Notes: generated by a model not told the origin, from the sequence alone. Counted from the first letter of the stretch, positions 54,368 to 63,218 are shown. The stretch is DNA of 64,000 nucleotides from Poriferisodalis sp965221195 (GCA_965221195.1 OZ244864.1:2480001-2544000); one strand, 5' to 3'. Made by a program: numbers and translations.

Positions 54368-55776
54368 CGATGCTGTCCGTTGTGTCCGAACGGCAAGTGG
54401 CATCGCAAGCCGCTGCGCACGCCCTTATGCCCGCAGGTGCGCTGCCCCGCATAAGCAGACATAGCTGCCTGCTTTGCCTGTTCTGTGACGCTTGGAGAAT
54501 CGGCGGGTGTGCTGCCTGTGTTCAGTGGCTGTCCAGTGTTCTCAGTACACAGAGTCACAAAGCGAAGGTTGCTCGGCATAACTCCGTCGGGAGATGAGTC
54601 ATGCAGCGCACTGGTGATATCCGGCGCTGTATACCGAACGTTGCGGCTGGCTCCTACGGGGGCAATAATCCCTGCTCTGGCCAGAGATTTGAGAGCGTTG
54701 CGTGCTACCCGCGGTGTGACACCTAGCAGTTCGGCTGCTGTGGCAGCATCAACGACCGGCATGGCGGGGAGAAGCTTGAGCATCTTGGACGCTGCGCTGT
54801 CAGATCTGAAGCGGGCTGCCTTAGTCCAACGTTCTGCTATCAGTTCGACTTTGCTGCTAGTGGCTGATGCGTGCCTGTGGGCGTTAACACAGGCTTCGCT
54901 GAACAAGTTAACCCAAGGCATGCAGGCAGCGTCGCGTGATGTGGTGTCTTGTTCTGTGTGTACGGCGTGGCTGCTGTTGAGCGCCTGATAGTAGGCGTAC
55001 CTGTTCTGCTCGAGCGCTGTGCTGATAGGCACTGTTCCAGAAGCTAAGCCGTAAGCGTTGAGCATCGTTTGAATCAGGGCTCGACCTGTGCGTCCGTTGC
55101 CATCTTCGAAAGGATGGATCGTTTCGAATTGTGCATGCACGAGAGCCGCTGCGAGCACTGCGGGATGATCGCGGCGGTTCATGTAAGCAATTAGATCGTC
55201 GATCAGTCCGTTGATACGTTCAGGCGGTGGCGGCACGAAAGTGGCTTGGTCTATGAGGCATCCTGCGGGGCCAATCCATATTGGACTATCCCGCACGACA
55301 CCGGCGATGTCTCGTTCTCGTGTGCGCTCGAAGAGTTTCGAGTGAACAAATCGCAGGTCTTCTGCTGTGCATTGGTGCCCGTCGGACATGCGCTGCCCAA
55401 GCTCAACTGCTGCTCTTATCTGCTGCACTGCTCCGAGCGTGAGAGCTTCATTGGCCCCGATTGGTGCTCCTACCTCCGATCGGTAACGAGCCCATATCAG
55501 CGCGTCGTTGGTGGTATGCACATTCTCGATGGCGCTTGAACGAATGCTTTCGTCTCTGGCGTTCGCCCATTCAGCGAGGGCGTGTCCGATGTTGCTGTGC
55601 GGAAGATTGACAATGCTGCTGAGCGCTCTGTCCGCGTTGGTGAGAGCAGCGACTGTCGCTGCGTCCATGGTCGGCGACCATCCCCGCAGAGAATGGGGAA
55701 CATAAGCTGTGTAGGTGCGCCAGCCGTATCCAGTCCGGCTAGCAAGCCACGCCTCGGACTTCTCTGTGTAGCCCAC
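54361..55776 (-). CDS. Fic-domain protein, class II, with C-terminal winged helix and Cys/His tail
   Basis: 471 residues. The AMP-transfer motif HPFEDGNGRTGR (221-232) is canonical, so AMPylation activity is expected. An N-terminal inhibitory helix SSAIEN (80-85) fits [ST]xxxE[GN], making it class II and autoinhibited. After the Fic domain a winged-helix region (about 345-395: MPVVDAATAAELLGVTPRVARNALKSLARAGIIAPVG, quoted in part as AAELLGVTPRVARNALKSL) suggests DNA binding. The tail CGHKGVRSGLRCHLPFGHNGQHRY spaced Cys-His-Cys-His may bind zinc. GTG start; direct repeats lie just upstream. No antitoxin gene is adjacent. Confidence 0.87.
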   Translation of the reverse strand: MGYTEKSEAWLASRTGYGWRTYTAYVPHSLRGWSPTMDAATVAALTNADRALSSIVNLPHSNIGHALAEWANARDESIRSSAIENVHTTNDALIWARYRSEVGAPIGANEALTLGAVQQIRAAVELGQRMSDGHQCTAEDLRFVHSKLFERTRERDIAGVVRDSPIWIGPAGCLIDQATFVPPPPERINGLIDDLIAYMNRRDHPAVLAAALVHAQFETIHPFEDGNGRTGRALIQTMLNAYGLASGTVPISTALEQNRYAYYQALNSSHAVHTEQDTTSRDAACMPWVNLFSEACVNAHRHASATSSKVELIAERWTKAARFRSDSAASKMLKLLPAMPVVDAATAAELLGVTPRVARNALKSLARAGIIAPVGASRNVRYTAPDITSALHDSSPDGVMPSNLRFVTLCTENTGQPLNTGSTPADSPSVTEQAKQAAMSAYAGQRTCGHKGVRSGLRCHLPFGHNGQHRY

Positions 55777-55786
55777 CAGACCATAC

Positions 55787-55884
55787 TATCGTGTCGTATG
55801 GATTATCGTGTCGTATGGGCTACTCGTTGGGGAGCGAACGACACATTAGACCGCGGATCGTGTCGTATGGGCTACTCGTTGGGG
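55787..55884. promoter_or_regulatory. Direct-repeat cluster upstream of the fic gene
   Basis: Three copies of atcgtgtcgtatgg (starting 55788, 55805 and 55857); the last two extend to 28 identical bases and are 52 bp apart. The first also forms an inverted repeat CCATAC/GTATGG (55781-55786 and 55796-55801). This looks like an operator, possibly for the fic product itself through its winged helix. Confidence 0.5.
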
Positions 55885-56258
55885 TCTAGCTAGATGATCA
55901 GCGCCGACATCCGACAGCCACGCTACCAGCAAGCAGCCAAAGTAAACACACGCCGAATCTGCCACCGCGCGGTCCCGCGCGCAGCGCTGTAACCGCGCTC
56001 ACACCAAACACAGCGGCATCATCACACACCATGCCCGCCAACGTTGACACCGCAAACGCCGTCACAGTCTCACAAGCCGCGCAAACAATCCGCGACGCAA
56101 TCCAATCCATACCCGACAACCAAACAGGGGGGGGGGAGGCACCAACAGGGGAAGTATCGCGGGTGCCGCTAGCTGGACACCACCAGATTTGTGTGGGCTA
56201 GTCGAGTTGGGTTAGTGGTTGTGTGGGTCGGCCGTTGTGTGACTGGTGGTTGTGTGGG
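55885..56258. other. Intergenic region with a ten-G tract
   Basis: 374 bp between the fic operator and the surface protein gene. It contains GGGGGGGGGG at 56127-56136, and a short - strand frame (TTG 56119 to 55898) coding a hydrophobic segment; no family match and no strong start, so it is not called as a gene. GC-rich CCGCGCGG/CCGCGCG inverted repeat near 55960. Confidence 0.4.
56127..56136. repeat. Homopolymeric tract, ten G
   Basis: Ten consecutive G on the + strand between the fic and surface protein genes. The second tract of this kind lies in the surface protein gene. Confidence 0.95.
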
Positions 56259-59200
56259 TTAGTCGTTGTCTTTGATGGTGATGGTGGCGGTGCCGTTGCC
56301 GATGGTGGCACCTTGTGGGTTAGATAACACGATTTGGAATGTTTCGTTGGGCTCTTTGAGGTTGTCATCTGTGACGGTCACTAGGCCGATGTTGCGGGTT
56401 AGGCCGGGTCGGAAGAAGATTGTTCTGGTGGTGGACACAAAATCGGTGCCCGCGGTGGCGTGACCGGGGCTGTTGCCTGTGGCTTCTGTGGTGTAGGTCA
56501 CTTGTGTTGGTTTGTTGGATGTTTGGTTTAGGGTGATAAAGAAGAAGTAGTAGCCGCTGCCTTCTGTGTAGGTACCATCGGTTACCGAAAACGCCGGCAA
56601 ACTCGCTACCGGCGGGGGTGGTGGTGGGTTGTCGTTGTCGGTGACATTGATGGTCGCGGTGGCGGTGGAACTGTCGGGGTTATAGTCGGTGCCGTCGGTG
56701 ATGGTGGCGGTGACTGAGCCGTCAGCTTCGTCGGTGCTGTCATCAGTAGTAGCAACAGTGAGCGTGGCAGTGCCAGTTGTGGGAACTGTCACCGTGTGAG
56801 TGCTAGCGGTGGCGCCGTAGTCACCTGACGCGGTCACATCCACAGTGACATCAAGCGGTGCTGTGGGTGCTGGAGACGCGGTAAGTGTGAAGATCGCATC
56901 ACTGCCTTCGGTGATGTCTGCGCCTGCGGTGACACTCACCACCGGATCAGCCGGAGGTGGGTCAGCGGGGACTGGATCAGCCGGAACTGGATCAACTGGG
57001 ACTGGATCAGCCGGAACTGGATCAGCGGGGGGTGGGCTGGGGTTGTTCTCGTTGCTGGTTTCATCAGTGCTGGTCTCGTCGCTGGTTTCATCGGTGCTGG
57101 TGTCGCTTGTGGTTTCGGGAGTGGGTTGTGTTTCGAGGGCTGTGAGCGCGTCTACGACTGGGTCCCAGCGAATGTTCCAGAATGTTTGCGCATGCTGTGT
57201 TGCTTCTGTGGCAGACATTGCTGTGCCCGAGAACCCTGGCACGGTCTCACCGAACGCGACTAGCACTCGCTTCCAGCGATTCACATGTGCATCACCGTTA
57301 GTGGTTTCGGCTGCGTAACTCTGCACATCTGCGATCAATTGTGCTGGCACTGTGTAACTTGGTGTTGGCTGCGTCTGTGTCTGCGTGGTCTCGGTCTCAG
57401 TGGTCTCGGTTTCGGTTTGTGGTTCGACCGTGCTGGTACTTTGCTGGCTAGGACTTTGTTGGCTAGGAGTTGCCTGCTGCGCCTGTGCTGCTTCCAATGC
57501 CGTCAACGCAACCACCACAGGATCCCAACGGACACCCCAGAACGCTTGCGCGTGCTGTGTTGCTTCTGTGGCAGACATCGCTGTACCCAAGAACCCTGGC
57601 ACGGTCTCACCGAACGCTACTAGTACTCGTTTCCAACGATTCACATGCGCATCACCGTTAGTAGTCTCCGTCGCATAGCCTCGCACATCCGCAATCAACT
57701 GTGCTGGCACCCTATACACACCATCTGACTCAGAACCAGACTCAGAACTTACCTCATCTTGGGACTGCTCATCTTGCACAGATTGTGCTTGCGGGCAAGC
57801 CTGGCTCGGATTCAACATCTTCACATCAACAACCGGACCAAACTGCGCCAATACCTCCACACTGCCGCTAGGTCCTATAAAGCGCATGCCACCAACGAAC
57901 CTCTCCATACTGCCTCTGGTTTGCTTGACATGCCTGACGCCACCCAACATATCATAGACCTGATTAGCATCCTGGCTAGCTACAAGCTGAAACGAAAACT
58001 CTAACGGATTATTCCCAACAGGAGTGTTCCGGTCCGTAGTAAACGTAACCTCATGCACCCGCTCACCCGCATGCGAGCCAATCGGAATAGCCAACCCAAC
58101 ATTACCATTCAAATACGTCTTAGTGCCATCCACATCCAAATACGGAACACTCAACCGTAAACGAGAATTCTCCGGCCCAGTGTTATGCCAACTAGTACCC
58201 CTAGTAGACACCACCCACACATTAGGCCTCGCAACACCATCAAACTGCCAATTCAGTGTTCGAATCCTAAACGTGCCAGTCTTACCACACGGCACAGTAA
58301 TCACCTGAGTACCAATCACATTCCTAGTATTATCAGCGTTCTCAATAAACGCAGCAGCCCCACCCCCAAACTTCGCTGAACAATACCTAGCAGGAGCAGT
58401 AGGCCAAACAACAGTCCTCATATAAATACGGCCGCCCTCCCTAACCACAGGCTTTTTTTGAGTATCAACCTCTTTACGATGACACGCAAACTCAGTACCA
58501 TCCGAAGACAACGGCGGCGCACCATCCAACACCGACACCGGCCACGACGGCTCCTCCACCACATACACCGGCGAAATACCATACATCGGCAATAAGGCAC
58601 TTGAGAGACTTGGCGTACCCGAGCCACCATTCATCGGACCTGATGATCCATCACTCCCGCCACTCACGACATTCAAAAACGTGCCCAACGAATTGCCGGA
58701 ACTCTTCGTGCCATCTTCGTTTGTACCTGTCCACACCCTCTGATTACCAGACCGGCTACCCCCCGACTGATCGCGTCGATCGCTCAACGCCCAATTCTCC
58801 CAAGCAGAAGACCAAAACCCCTCCCCCGCAGTGCTCCCATAATCTTGACTCACACGCGCCCCACCCAACCAATACACCGGCGCCACCACATGAGCAGAAT
58901 TAGTCGGATTCATACGCACATGATCACGCGCGTCCACCGACGCAGTAGACCCTACCGTCCGATACGCCGAGGAATGACCACGAATAGCAACATGGCCACT
59001 AGCCGCCAAAGCTTGCAAAGTAGAGTCATAAGCTCCGATATCTGTTGACCCAGCGTGACGCGCACTCGATGTCACAAACAACAACCGGAATTTGTCACCC
59101 GCTCCAAGGCCGCTGGGAATCAACACCCAATCACCGGGCACAGTAAACGTACCGTCCCCATTATCAACAACTGGCGGAGTCTGCGCCCCAACACGCCCAC

Positions 59201-59357
59201 CCCCACCAACAACAAAAACAACCGACGAAACAAGCGCAACAGCTAACGCTGCAACAACAAAACGGCGCGCAGCTAACCGAAACCGCGCCCCAACATCAAC
59301 AACAAGGGGGGGGGGGGGGGGGCAAACATGCGAACCCGACGACGACCTAGACAACAT
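56259..59357 (-). CDS. Large exported surface protein with Calx-beta domains and a 17-C tract at its 5' end
   Basis: 1032 residues. Residues 12-18 (CPPPPPL) are coded by 17 consecutive C. A signal peptide follows (about 33-51, FVVAALAVALVSSVVFVV, cleavage near VGAQ). Then: a domain at about 60-265 (LLFVTSSARHAGSTDIGAYD), known to me from other marine exported proteins; a beta-rich region; two copies of a 73-residue repeat (57490-57715 and 57133-57357, VNRWKRVLVAFGETVPGF); a DPVPA repeat; and two Calx-beta domains ending at the C-terminus. No start codon lies in frame between tract and signal peptide. A TATAGC box at 59366-59371 would place transcription at the ATG. No sorting signal. Confidence 0.85.
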   Translation of the reverse strand: MLSRSSSGSHVCPPPPPLVVDVGARFRLAARRFVVAALAVALVSSVVFVVGGGGRVGAQTPPVVDNGDGTFTVPGDWVLIPSGLGAGDKFRLLFVTSSARHAGSTDIGAYDSTLQALAASGHVAIRGHSSAYRTVGSTASVDARDHVRMNPTNSAHVVAPVYWLGGARVSQDYGSTAGEGFWSSAWENWALSDRRDQSGGSRSGNQRVWTGTNEDGTKSSGNSLGTFLNVVSGGSDGSSGPMNGGSGTPSLSSALLPMYGISPVYVVEEPSWPVSVLDGAPPLSSDGTEFACHRKEVDTQKKPVVREGGRIYMRTVVWPTAPARYCSAKFGGGAAAFIENADNTRNVIGTQVITVPCGKTGTFRIRTLNWQFDGVARPNVWVVSTRGTSWHNTGPENSRLRLSVPYLDVDGTKTYLNGNVGLAIPIGSHAGERVHEVTFTTDRNTPVGNNPLEFSFQLVASQDANQVYDMLGGVRHVKQTRGSMERFVGGMRFIGPSGSVEVLAQFGPVVDVKMLNPSQACPQAQSVQDEQSQDEVSSESGSESDGVYRVPAQLIADVRGYATETTNGDAHVNRWKRVLVAFGETVPGFLGTAMSATEATQHAQAFWGVRWDPVVVALTALEAAQAQQATPSQQSPSQQSTSTVEPQTETETTETETTQTQTQPTPSYTVPAQLIADVQSYAAETTNGDAHVNRWKRVLVAFGETVPGFSGTAMSATEATQHAQTFWNIRWDPVVDALTALETQPTPETTSDTSTDETSDETSTDETSNENNPSPPPADPVPADPVPVDPVPADPVPADPPPADPVVSVTAGADITEGSDAIFTLTASPAPTAPLDVTVDVTASGDYGATASTHTVTVPTTGTATLTVATTDDSTDEADGSVTATITDGTDYNPDSSTATATINVTDNDNPPPPPPVASLPAFSVTDGTYTEGSGYYFFFITLNQTSNKPTQVTYTTEATGNSPGHATAGTDFVSTTRTIFFRPGLTRNIGLVTVTDDNLKEPNETFQIVLSNPQGATIGNGTATITIKDND
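56956..57030. repeat. 15-bp tandem repeat, five units
   Basis: actggatcagccgga with substitutions, coding DPVPA on the - strand in the surface protein. Confidence 0.95.
57133..57715. repeat. Two copies of a 220-bp coding repeat
   Basis: 57490-57715 and 57133-57357 code nearly identical 73-residue units (HVNRWKRVLVAFGETVPGF core) of the surface protein, separated by about 130 bp. High DNA identity suggests recent duplication or gene conversion. Confidence 0.92.
59306..59322. repeat. Homopolymeric tract, seventeen G (+ strand), inside the surface protein gene
   Basis: The reading frame of the 1032-residue protein is open only when the length is 17 modulo 3. Other lengths lead to stops soon after. 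Length may vary among cells or be misread in assembly. Confidence 0.95.
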
Positions 59358-59525
59358 GACTCCATGCTATAGCACACACACCAACAGCGCAAGACCCGCC
59401 CCCAAAACCAAACAACCCCACATACCGTGCTTGTACACCAACCCACGCCATTCATCACAGATACACGCGCAGCAGTTGCCGTTGCCTGCACCCACGACCT
59501 CGAGGTGCTTTGACCCAGCAGCCGA

Positions 59526-60572
59526 CTATGAGACAGCGCGGTCATGCAGACGGTCAGCTAGCAAACTGATCTCATCTGCCATTGCGAGCTTTTCTCGCCA
59601 TGTCGCGGGGATTGCTGCGGCCCCGTAGTAGGCACCGGCAATCTGGCCGTAGATGGCACCTGTGGTGTCGGCATCGTCACCGAGGTTTACGGCCAGCAGA
59701 GCGCCTTCGCGGAATCCGTCAGAACGGTCGAACGCCCAAAGTGCCGCCTCAAGCGCGGCCACGACGTAGCCCATTCCTCGAATCTGGGGCGGATTTCGGT
59801 CTTTGAACGAACCACGAGCGATCTCTGCGATCTTGTGGGCGAGCGGGTCGCGATCCCACTGCCCTTCGATTGGGCACCACAGCGGCGACAGCAATGCTTG
59901 TTTGTCGGCTCCATTCAACGCGCCGACTAGCAGGCCAGCGAAATAGCGGCAAGCATCAACGGCTTCCCGGGTTGCGTGTGTCACCCGGGAACTGTCGGCG
60001 GCCATAGCGACAGCCACCGAAGCGTCGTTCGCGTTATACATCGCCGCCGGAGCAAGCCGCATCAGCGAACCGTTCCCGGCACTCAACGGATCTTCCGAAC
60101 CGGCGTAGGGGTCACCGTGCTGAATGAACCTAGACAAGGCCCCGCTGACGGTAACGCCGATGTCGAAGCACTCTCCCGTGGGTGACATGTAACCCTCTCG
60201 CCACCAACGGACATAGCGCTGCATCTGATCGGCGGGGTCGAAGCCACCGCACTCCAACAAGCTCGTAGCTAGGCACAGTGCCATTGAGGTGTCATCGGTC
60301 CACTGACCAGGCTTGAGGCCAAACGGTCCACCGCCGACCATGTCGTCTATGGGCTCAAATGAGCCCGACGGCATGAACTCCAACGTGGTGCCCAACGCAT
60401 CACCCGTGGCCAGTCCCAGCAAGCAGCCCCGAAAGCGATCCCGAACAGTTGGCCCGCTCACACTGCCTGCCCGAAGTCTGTTCGCCCTGCCTGAGTTTGC
60501 CCCGCTTGGGTTTGCCCTGCTCGGGTTTGCCCGGTTGGGGTTCGTTCCATCGGTGCTTGCCTCCCTGTGCAT
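59526..60572 (-). CDS. ADP-ribosylglycohydrolase family protein
   Basis: 348 residues. DraG/ARH-type fold: RDRFRGCLLGLATGDALGTTLE, the metal-binding QWTDDTSMALCLA, and the C-terminal LGDDADTTGAIYGQIAGAYYGA carry the acidic metal ligands. May remove ADP-ribose from a protein or cleave a related N- or O-glycosidic bond. The first 35 residues are a low-complexity extension (RANPSRANPSGAN) coded by a 15-bp repeat. It and the Fic protein flank the surface protein, but a functional link is only conjecture. Confidence 0.87.
   Translation of the reverse strand: MHREASTDGTNPNRANPSRANPSGANSGRANRLRAGSVSGPTVRDRFRGCLLGLATGDALGTTLEFMPSGSFEPIDDMVGGGPFGLKPGQWTDDTSMALCLATSLLECGGFDPADQMQRYVRWWREGYMSPTGECFDIGVTVSGALSRFIQHGDPYAGSEDPLSAGNGSLMRLAPAAMYNANDASVAVAMAADSSRVTHATREAVDACRYFAGLLVGALNGADKQALLSPLWCPIEGQWDRDPLAHKIAEIARGSFKDRNPPQIRGMGYVVAALEAALWAFDRSDGFREGALLAVNLGDDADTTGAIYGQIAGAYYGAAAIPATWREKLAMADEISLLADRLHDRAVS
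60486..60545. repeat. 15-bp tandem repeat, four units
   Basis: cctgcctgagtttgc, cccgcttgggtttgc, cctgctcgggtttgc and ccggttggggttcgt, coding xRANP-type units at the N-terminus of the ADP-ribosylglycohydrolase-like protein. Confidence 0.92.
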
Positions 60573-60661
60573 CTGCTACGTCTGCTGGCTTTGCATATTT
60601 ACTGGCCTACTTGCCTATGAGCAAGAATCACGTTCGTAAGACTCGTGTTCGCAAAAAACAG

Positions 60662-60735
60662 TCGGGAAGGCGGGATTTGAACCCACGACCCCCTGCTCCC
60701 AAAGCAGGTGCGCTACCAGGCTGCGCCACTTCCCG
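60662..60735 (-). tRNA. tRNA-Pro (anticodon TGG)
   Basis: Cloverleaf on the - strand: acceptor CGGGAAG pairs with CTTCCCG; anticodon loop TTTGGGA gives TGG (reads CCA); T-arm GGGTTCAAATCCC. CCA not encoded. It marks the right boundary of the accessory region. Confidence 0.94.
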
Positions 60736-60873
60736 AAGGCGAAGAGCAGAGTCGGTCCGAGCTGATTCGGTCCAAGCAGTGTGGGCCGACCAGTCGGCGG
60801 ACTCTCGTGTGAGATGGTAGCAGCGAGGTGCTTGAGCGGCCCGACCTGACTTGGCCCAGCCACCTGGTTTGGC

Positions 60874-61065
60874 TCAGCCGTCGGCTGAGATGACTTGTGT
60901 GGGGCAGCTCGCTGCCGCCGTATGCACCGCGTTGTGATGCTCAGGGCTTGGGCTGTCATCAAGCAGTCGGACGAGACCGTCGTCGCCCACTTCGAAAATG
61001 CCCGGAGCCATCATTTCGCACGAGCCGCTGCCGATGCACTTGTCCACGTCGATAGTGATCTTCAC
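60874..61065 (-). CDS. Small 3Fe-4S-type ferredoxin
   Basis: 63 residues: DKCIGSGSC (Cys10, Cys16) and SCPTQVI (Cys54), with position 13 a glycine in place of the cysteine of 4Fe-4S ferredoxins, so a 3Fe-4S cluster. Such ferredoxins serve cytochrome P450 or F420-linked enzymes; no P450 gene is adjacent. Confidence 0.9.
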   Translation of the reverse strand: MKITIDVDKCIGSGSCEMMAPGIFEVGDDGLVRLLDDSPSPEHHNAVHTAAASCPTQVISADG

Positions 61066-61190
61066 ACCACCTCCAAGTTCTTGAGTCGCAGTTTTGGTTC
61101 ACAGCGTGCATGCAAACCCGAGCGCTGGCTCACTGTCGCTGGCTCACTGTGCGTTGCCACCACGTTACGACCTGCGGTCTCGACATCTGT

Positions 61191-61242
61191 GCTGGCTGAT
61201 CGGGCTGGCTGATCGGGCTGGCTGATCGGGCTGGCTGATCGG
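61191..61242. repeat. 13-bp tandem repeat, four identical units
   Basis: gctggctgatcgg four times, intergenic. The unit is not a multiple of three, unlike the repeats inside genes. Confidence 0.95.
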
Positions 61243-61273
61243 CTCGGTCCCCAGAGCCCAGCTCCGATTGGCC

Positions 61274-61347
61274 ATACGCAAGCGGGCGATGCAAGAACAG
61301 ACGATGCAAAAGCAGACGACGCAAGAACAGGCGATGCAAGAGCGGGC
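61274..61347. repeat. 15-bp tandem repeat, about five units
   Basis: gatgcaagaacagac with substitutions, intergenic. Confidence 0.9.
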
Positions 61348-61597
61348 AAAGCGAATCACTGGCAGTTATTCTGTGTGACGCTTGCCCCCTAATGCTTGCT
61401 CCCTGCTGCACTTGATGCCGCCCCCTCAGCGGCAATCGACACCGGACTTGGCGGCCGCGTACCTTTGCCCACAGCTATTGCCCACCCACTTCGCTAGCTA
61501 ACTTTCGCCAACCAACTTTCCTACATCAGTTACTGCCCGCCAGCCCTTACCCATCAACTTTTACCCATCAACCCTTACCCATCAGCTTTTATCCACT

Positions 61598-61604
61598 AGG
61601 AGGA
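61598..61604 (+). promoter_or_regulatory. Strong ribosome binding site of the LLM oxidoreductase gene
   Basis: AGGAGGA, five bases before GTG 61610; it fixes the start of that gene. Confidence 0.85.
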
Positions 61605-61609
61605 CTGCC

Positions 61610-62452
61610 GTGAAGATTGGCTTGATGATGTTTCCCACCGACAAGGCCATCGGGCCAGTCGAGTTGGCCAAGGCCGCCGAGGAACGTGGCTTTGAGTCGC
61701 TGTGGTTCCCTGAGCACAGCCACATACCCACGAGTCGCGAGACACCATGGGGCGGACGCGCGGGTGCTCCCCCGCTGCCCGAGGAATACTGGCGCACCCA
61801 TGACCAGTTTGTGTCGTTGGGTGCCGCCGCCGCGGTGACCGAGAACATCATGCTCGGCACCGGCATCACGCTCGTCGCCCAGCGCGACCCGCTCTGGCTA
61901 GCCAAAGAAGCAGCCACGGTTGACCGGATCTCTAATGGACGGTTCATCTTGGGCATCGGCTACGGATGGAACAAAGAAGAACTCGCTCATCACGGCGTGA
62001 AGTACACCGACCGTCGCGCCATCACCCGCGAGATCATGCTGGCAGTACGCGAGTTGTGGACCAAGGACGCAGCAGAGTTCCACGGCGACTGGGTCAACTT
62101 TGACTCGTCATGGGCGTGGCCGAAGCCCGTGCAAGAAAGCGGCCCGAAAGTGATTCTGGGCGGCGCCGCTGGGCCGAAGACCATCGCCGACATCGTTGAG
62201 TTCTGCGACGGCTGGATGCCTATCTCTGGCCGCTACGACCTCAAGGCACCAATTGGGCAGATACGCGAATCCGCAATTGCTGCTGGCCGCAACCCCGATG
62301 AGATTGAGATAGGACAGTTCGGCACGCCTGCCAAGCCTGAGATCATAGAGAGTCTCGCTGAAGCAGGTTGCACCCGAGTGGTGCTCGGCCTGCCACCGGC
62401 AGACGCAGACACAGTGCTGCCGATACTCGATAACTACACAGCACTGCTGTAG
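61610..62452 (+). CDS. LLM-class F420-dependent oxidoreductase
   Basis: 280 residues of the luciferase-like monooxygenase family (TIGR03619 type). FPTDKAIGPVELAKAAEERGFESLWFPEHSHIP is the family start (key FESLWFPEH); LGTGITLVAQRDPLWLAKEAATVD and GIGYGWNKEELAHHG complete the TIM barrel. Probably uses F420H2; substrate unknown. It follows a repeat-rich intergenic region. Confidence 0.88.
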   Translation: MKIGLMMFPTDKAIGPVELAKAAEERGFESLWFPEHSHIPTSRETPWGGRAGAPPLPEEYWRTHDQFVSLGAAAAVTENIMLGTGITLVAQRDPLWLAKEAATVDRISNGRFILGIGYGWNKEELAHHGVKYTDRRAITREIMLAVRELWTKDAAEFHGDWVNFDSSWAWPKPVQESGPKVILGGAAGPKTIADIVEFCDGWMPISGRYDLKAPIGQIRESAIAAGRNPDEIEIGQFGTPAKPEIIESLAEAGCTRVVLGLPPADADTVLPILDNYTALL

Positions 62453-62561
62453 CAACACAGCGCTGCTGTAACAACACAGCAGCCGGGCAAGCAGCCACCC
62501 ACATTTACACTCGCCTCAAGTGCAATAACTCAAATGCACCACCAGTAGAGCTTGCCGACCC

Positions 62562-63218
62562 ATGACCGACAGCGCGCCCGGTGTGGAACATCTCGATGTC
62601 GTCGATGAGATGGGACGCTTTGTGTGCACGGCACCGCGGGACGAAGTCCACGAACGCGGCGAATGGCATCGCGTTTTCCACTGCCAAATCGTCACACTCC
62701 GCCACGGCGTGCCAACAGCCGTGCTGCAGCAACGGTCACACTCCAAGGCTGCCTTTGGGGGACTGCTCGACATCAGTGCTGCTGGGCACTTGGCCGCAGG
62801 CGAGACGCCGCCTGACGGCGTCCGGGAGTTGGCAGAGGAGCTGGGCATAGCTGCGGAACCCGAAGATCTCGTGCCACTGGGTGTTCGCAGGCTGGTAGAC
62901 GACAGTGGTGAAGGTACGCTGAACTGTGAGCTGACCAGCGTGTACTTGCTGCGCGATGACCGTCCGCTCGCTAACTATCGACTGGCCCGAGACGAAGTTG
63001 ATGCCGTATTTGATGTGCCCATAGCCGACTTTCTGGCACTCTTTGACGGCGGACCGCCCGTCACAGCACATGGCGTTGCTACTGCCGGTCATCTTGACGC
63101 ACACGAAGTGACGACCGAGGTGACTACCGACAGCTTGGTGCCGGGGTCGGAGTATTGGGTGGTGCTGATGGTGATGGCCCAGCGCTTCCTCGCCGGCCAC
63201 AGCCCAATTGCGGTCTAA
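62562..63218 (+). CDS. NUDIX hydrolase
   Basis: 218 residues with the NUDIX box GHLAAGETPPDGVRELAEELGI (GxE positions and REL-EELG intact). The start (VVDEMGRFVCTAPRDEVHERGEWHRVFHCQIV, seen in part as DEVHERGEWHRVFHCQ) resembles the IDI-like YfcD group, which acts on an unknown nucleotide or diphosphate. The stop overlaps a helicase fragment on the other strand. Confidence 0.86.
   Translation: MTDSAPGVEHLDVVDEMGRFVCTAPRDEVHERGEWHRVFHCQIVTLRHGVPTAVLQQRSHSKAAFGGLLDISAAGHLAAGETPPDGVRELAEELGIAAEPEDLVPLGVRRLVDDSGEGTLNCELTSVYLLRDDRPLANYRLARDEVDAVFDVPIADFLALFDGGPPVTAHGVATAGHLDAHEVTTEVTTDSLVPGSEYWVVLMVMAQRFLAGHSPIAV

Larger units (their letters stand above)
61066..61609. other. Repeat-rich intergenic region
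   Basis: 544 bp between ferredoxin and LLM oxidoreductase genes without a credible gene. It contains a 13-bp repeat (61191-61242), a 15-bp repeat (61274-61347) and a further tract of ttacccatcaa words (61545-61586). These show that the repeats arise outside genes as well. Confidence 0.75.

Noticed and set aside
55898..56119. 73-residue - strand frame starting after the ten-G tract
   Set aside because: TTG start without ribosome binding site, no family match; could be a remnant but cannot be supported as a gene.
61062..61435. - strand frames with repeated ASPVLASSAFASS-type sequence
   Set aside because: Produced by translating the intergenic 15-bp and 13-bp repeats.
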